Assembly (NCBI GenBank): GCA_034927285.1
Contig: JAYFQF010000057.1
Span: 1-7,531, forward strand
Reading direction: 5' to 3'
Length of the DNA stretch: 7,531 bases
Source of the DNA: JAYFQF01 sp034927285
GTDB taxonomy: Bacteria > Bacillota > Peptococcia > DRI-13 > UBA5745
The translations under genes were made by a program, and so were the position numbers. Positions 5,353 through 7,531 of this stretch are shown here, piece by piece. Position 1 is the first letter of the stretch. Every line of letters starts with the position of its first letter. A model generated the notes under the pieces. That model saw only the letters and a list, made by a program, of their open reading frames with translations, did no database searches and was not told the DNA's origin.

Positions 5353-6252
5353 TTACATTGCTTCAGACAAGGCCAGCATTGCAATTCCCGTCATGACCGC
5401 CGCCACCATTAAGTATTGCTTCCAGGTCAGTTTTTCCTTTAAAAATATTCGTGACAACAAAACGGAAAAGACACTGTATGAAGCGATAAAAGGAGCGGCA
5501 ATAATGGCGTTTCTTGCCATGGCAAAAACATAAAAAAATTGGCCGGCAGTCTCAAATACGGCAGCGGCAAGCTTATCCTTTTCTTTCGACAGGTGAAACC
5601 TTTTCTTTCTTATTTTCAGCAAAATAATGGCAATCACCGCGCAGATCAAAAATGTAAATTCATAGGCCAAAAGGGCCTCGTCTTCACTGATGAGCGACAG
5701 TACGTCAAGATAAACGGCATCCGCAAAAGTGCCCAGGCCGTCGATAACGCAATATAAAATGGGAAAAATAATCGCGACGAACCCCAGCCGATATTTTTTA
5801 TCTCTTTCCCTTAACACCAGGGAACTGTTTATATCATGCCTTTCAACCGCCGCAAGCCCTACGATTCCAGAGGTGATGACGACAATCGCGCTGATTTCCA
5901 AAAAACTCAGCGTATGCGCGAAAAAAATATAGATCAAAATGGAGGTAACCGCCCCTGAAGAATTTTGAATAGGCGAGGAAATCGACAACTCAATATAACG
6001 AAGACCAAAATACCCTATCGTCATTGATAAAATGTACATAGACGACACAGGAAAATAAGTTACCAAAAGGCTTGGAGTAAAGGCGACGCCTTTGATCAGC
6101 ATATACCCAAAACCGTGGGCCCCCATCACCAGGCCTACTGTTATTGCGGTTTTAATATGGCTTTCTTTGTCATCGGGCACAGCGCTCTTCTTATAAAACA
6201 AATCCGCAAAAGCCCATAAAAAAGTCGTTAATAGCGCAAAAATCAACCACAT
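5353..6252 (-). CDS. EamA/DMT-superfamily membrane transporter
   Basis: This is a 299-residue inner-membrane protein with about ten hydrophobic helices, arranged as two repeats (roughly 1-135 and 155-297), as in drug/metabolite transporters. EamA-type features include the FLWAFADLFYKKS start in the first helix region, SSPIQNSSGAVTSILIYIFF closing the first repeat, and the SVLLSRIFLKEKLTWKQY loop near the C-terminus, which matches the usual ending of the second repeat. The substrate cannot be read from sequence. The start is ATG 6252, with GAGGA about 9 nt upstream; the TTG at 6258 would be too close to that site. It begins 60 bp after ylmH and could be co-transcribed with it. Its coding sequence looks more AT-rich than its neighbours, a hint of separate origin. 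Confidence 0.85.
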   Translation of the reverse strand: MWLIFALLTTFLWAFADLFYKKSAVPDDKESHIKTAITVGLVMGAHGFGYMLIKGVAFTPSLLVTYFPVSSMYILSMTIGYFGLRYIELSISSPIQNSSGAVTSILIYIFFAHTLSFLEISAIVVITSGIVGLAAVERHDINSSLVLRERDKKYRLGFVAIIFPILYCVIDGLGTFADAVYLDVLSLISEDEALLAYEFTFLICAVIAIILLKIRKKRFHLSKEKDKLAAAVFETAGQFFYVFAMARNAIIAAPFIASYSVFSVLLSRIFLKEKLTWKQYLMVAAVMTGIAMLALSEAM

Positions 6253-6312
6253 GTGCAATTGTCCTCATTCAGATTCACCGGCTTAGCTCATAAATAATTA
6301 AACGATTCCCTT

Positions 6313-7074
6313 TTATTCAAACAACCGGACAGCCACTCCCTTACGGCCTTTTTTGGTGTCCCGCACAGCGCCGTCATAATAAAACCGGCCTTTGCCCCGG
6401 ACGGAAACCAGGTCGCCGGCTTTAGGCAAAAGGCTGGCGCCGTTTGCTTTCGCACCGTTAACAAAAACGCGTTCCTCCTGAAAAAGCCCGGCGCTCTGGC
6501 TGCGGGACAGCTTAAAAACCCCGGCCACCAGGGCGTCAAGCCTTTCAGAGGCGATGACCAGGCTAAGCTCCCGGAAAGACTGGCCGGCTTCGCCGGGCGG
6601 CCCCTCCACTCTCTGGCAGCTCACCGTGGTGTGCTTTACCCGGCTTAAATTCTCGCTGATATACTCCGCCATGCTATCCAGGCAAAAGAGATAACCGGTG
6701 TTTTCCGCCACAAGGATATCCCCCAGGGTATTGCGGTTAACGCCCAGATTAAGGACGGCCCCCAGGAAATCCCGGTGATTTAAGCTGTCGGCAAATTTCA
6801 CCTGCAAGGGGGCGATTGCCAGACAGACCAGTGGAAATTCCGGCTCGAAGCCAAACAGCTCCAATCCGCCCAGGGCCGCAAGCTGCCGCTCCGCCCCCGG
6901 ATAGCCTCCCCAGATCCGGTAAGGAATCCCGGGAAAGCAGGCCAAAGCCGTGCGTTGAAGCAGGGATTGCTCCGCCAGATTTAAGAAGCCGGTGTACAGA
7001 TAACGACACTCCTCTTCCGCCTTATCCGCCAGCTCGCAAAACCGTTTTTTTAATAGTTCCTCTTCCGCCTGCAT
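6313..7074 (-). CDS. ylmH: YlmH-family S4-domain RNA-binding protein
   Basis: The 253-residue cytoplasmic protein matches YlmH in length (about 257 in Bacillus). The central hallmark HRDFLGAVLNLGVNRNTLGDILV lies at 100-122. An S4 RNA-binding domain follows at about 178-240 (RLDALVAGVFKLSRSQSAGLFQEERVFVNG, then a KAGDLVSVRGKGRF segment). YlmH binds ribosomal large subunits carrying stalled peptidyl-tRNA and is linked to ribosome-associated quality control; its gene usually sits in the cell-division cluster with sepF and divIVA. None of those is next to it here. The ATG at 7074 is chosen for its strong GGGGAGG site 5 nt upstream; the frame is open to a TTG at 7164, which adds an unconserved-looking Gly/Ala-rich stretch. 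Confidence 0.92.
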   Translation of the reverse strand: MQAEEELLKKRFCELADKAEEECRYLYTGFLNLAEQSLLQRTALACFPGIPYRIWGGYPGAERQLAALGGLELFGFEPEFPLVCLAIAPLQVKFADSLNHRDFLGAVLNLGVNRNTLGDILVAENTGYLFCLDSMAEYISENLSRVKHTTVSCQRVEGPPGEAGQSFRELSLVIASERLDALVAGVFKLSRSQSAGLFQEERVFVNGAKANGASLLPKAGDLVSVRGKGRFYYDGAVRDTKKGRKGVAVRLFE

Positions 7075-7198
7075 CTTTTCCTCCCCGGCAAATCCGGCTA
7101 AAGCGCCTTTTGCCGCCCGGCCGGAAAAAATACCTGTTCCCGATCTTCCTGACGGCGGACTCAAAAAAACGCCCGCTTTATTTTATCGTTTTGCACCA

Positions 7199-7207
7199 AG
7201 TATAGCA
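7199..7207 (-). promoter_or_regulatory. Possible extended -10 promoter for ylmH
   Basis: The minus strand reads TGCTATACT, an extended -10 motif (TGN plus TATACT), about 125 nt before the ylmH start. No good -35 box is present at 16-18 bases upstream, so it rests on the -10 region alone. Confidence 0.35.
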
Positions 7208-7274
7208 CAAAGCCGCCGAAAGCGCAGCTTTGGGTTCTCTTACCGGACTCGGCTTGCCCCGTCAGGGGCCAATC

Positions 7275-7336
7275 GAAAAGAAGGGCGTGTCGCCCTGCGT
7301 TTTCCAATTAACGTTTTGCGACACGCCCTTCTTTTC
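7275..7336 (-). terminator. Long-stem hairpin terminator after the partial binding-protein gene
   Basis: The arms at 7275-7293 and 7318-7336 are perfectly complementary over 19 bases, with a 24-base loop. On the minus strand the second arm ends CCCTTCTTTTC, which gives a pyrimidine-rich tail, and the hairpin begins 30 bases past the stop of the gene at the right edge. The palindrome reads the same on both strands, so it may work in both directions. GCGACACGCCCTT here differs from GCGACAGCCCTT in the hairpin at 557-606 by one inserted C. Confidence 0.7.
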
Positions 7337-7365
7337 TCAGCAAAATGCTTTTCTTCTCGGTAAAA

Positions 7366-7531
7366 TCAGATCCCGGGGACGGCATCCCGGAGAAGAGCTT
7401 CCATGTCTTCACGGGAGATATCTACATGATACATCACCTTATAGTAATCCTGAGCAACTTCGACAATGTCGATATCGTACAAATCCGGATACAAAAGGTT
7501 GGCCATCCAGTGCAATCCGATGAAACGGTTT
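7366..7531 (-). CDS. ABC transporter substrate-binding protein, C-terminal fragment
   Basis: Only the last 54 codons are in the window; the gene continues past 7531. The fragment reads NRFIGLHWMANLLYPDLYDI, then an acidic VEVAQDYYKVMYHVDISRED stretch, ending in a TGA at 7366-7368. This matches the C-terminal end of Peripla_BP_2 binding proteins for siderophores, haem or cobalamin, in which a GLxWLAxxLYPD helix and a YKxxYxxDLS segment are typical. It resembles the closing part of the fused lipoprotein at 2509-4041 (LVLAKTFYPDEFAGVDPEAL). The substrate cannot be told from this piece. The long hairpin at 7275-7336 appears to end its transcript, so it is not joined to ylmH. Confidence 0.75.
   Translation of the reverse strand, partial: NRFIGLHWMANLLYPDLYDIDIVEVAQDYYKVMYHVDISREDMEALLRDAVPGI

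Noticed and set aside
7075..7164. N-terminal extension of YlmH from TTG 7164
   Set aside because: The added 30 residues are Gly/Ala/Ser-rich and unlike the family, while ATG 7074 has a strong ribosome binding site and gives the usual length.

Overview
The window looks like part of a chromosome from a Bacillota (clostridial-type) bacterium of moderate GC content. The grounds are strong AGGAGG-type ribosome binding sites, a lipoprotein signal with a lipobox, a YlmH-family protein, and U-tailed intrinsic terminators. This is inference from style and gene content; I cannot name a genus. All the convincing genes lie on the minus strand, so transcription runs from right to left.

The centre (about 650-5260) is a cobalamin (vitamin B12) uptake operon. 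In transcription order it has a promoter (TGGACA, 17 bp, TATAAT; 5230-5258), a cobalamin riboswitch (5053-5205), an intrinsic terminator acting as its attenuator (4958-4986), an ArsR-family repressor, a short TrmO/TsaA-family protein, a substrate-binding lipoprotein, a BtuC/FecCD permease, a BtuD/FecE ATPase, and a long-stem terminator (557-606). The genes overlap or nearly touch (TGATG junctions, 1-4 nt gaps), so they are very likely one translationally coupled transcript. The riboswitch is what identifies the substrate as a corrinoid; the transporter proteins alone would be read only as a siderophore/haem/B12 importer.

The most unusual gene is the binding lipoprotein (2509-4041). Its N-terminal third is an FMN_bind domain with an SGAT motif of the kind that receives covalent FMN from ApbE, and it is joined to a BtuF-like binding domain. 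This suggests corrinoid capture coupled to flavin redox chemistry outside the membrane. The ArsR protein and the TrmO-like protein in the same transcript add further untested links.

To the right are an EamA/DMT-type ten-helix transporter (5353-6252), a YlmH S4-domain RNA-binding protein (6313-7074), a 19-bp-arm hairpin terminator (7275-7336), and the last 54 codons of another substrate-binding protein of the same transporter class (7366-7531), cut by the window edge.

To the left, about 650 bases hold no gene I can support but are unusually rich in inverted repeats. They include two 43-bp palindromes sharing a 12-base start, five copies of a 12-bp tandem repeat set inside a flanking inverted repeat, and a 13-bp stem, ending in the operon terminator and a plus-strand terminator.
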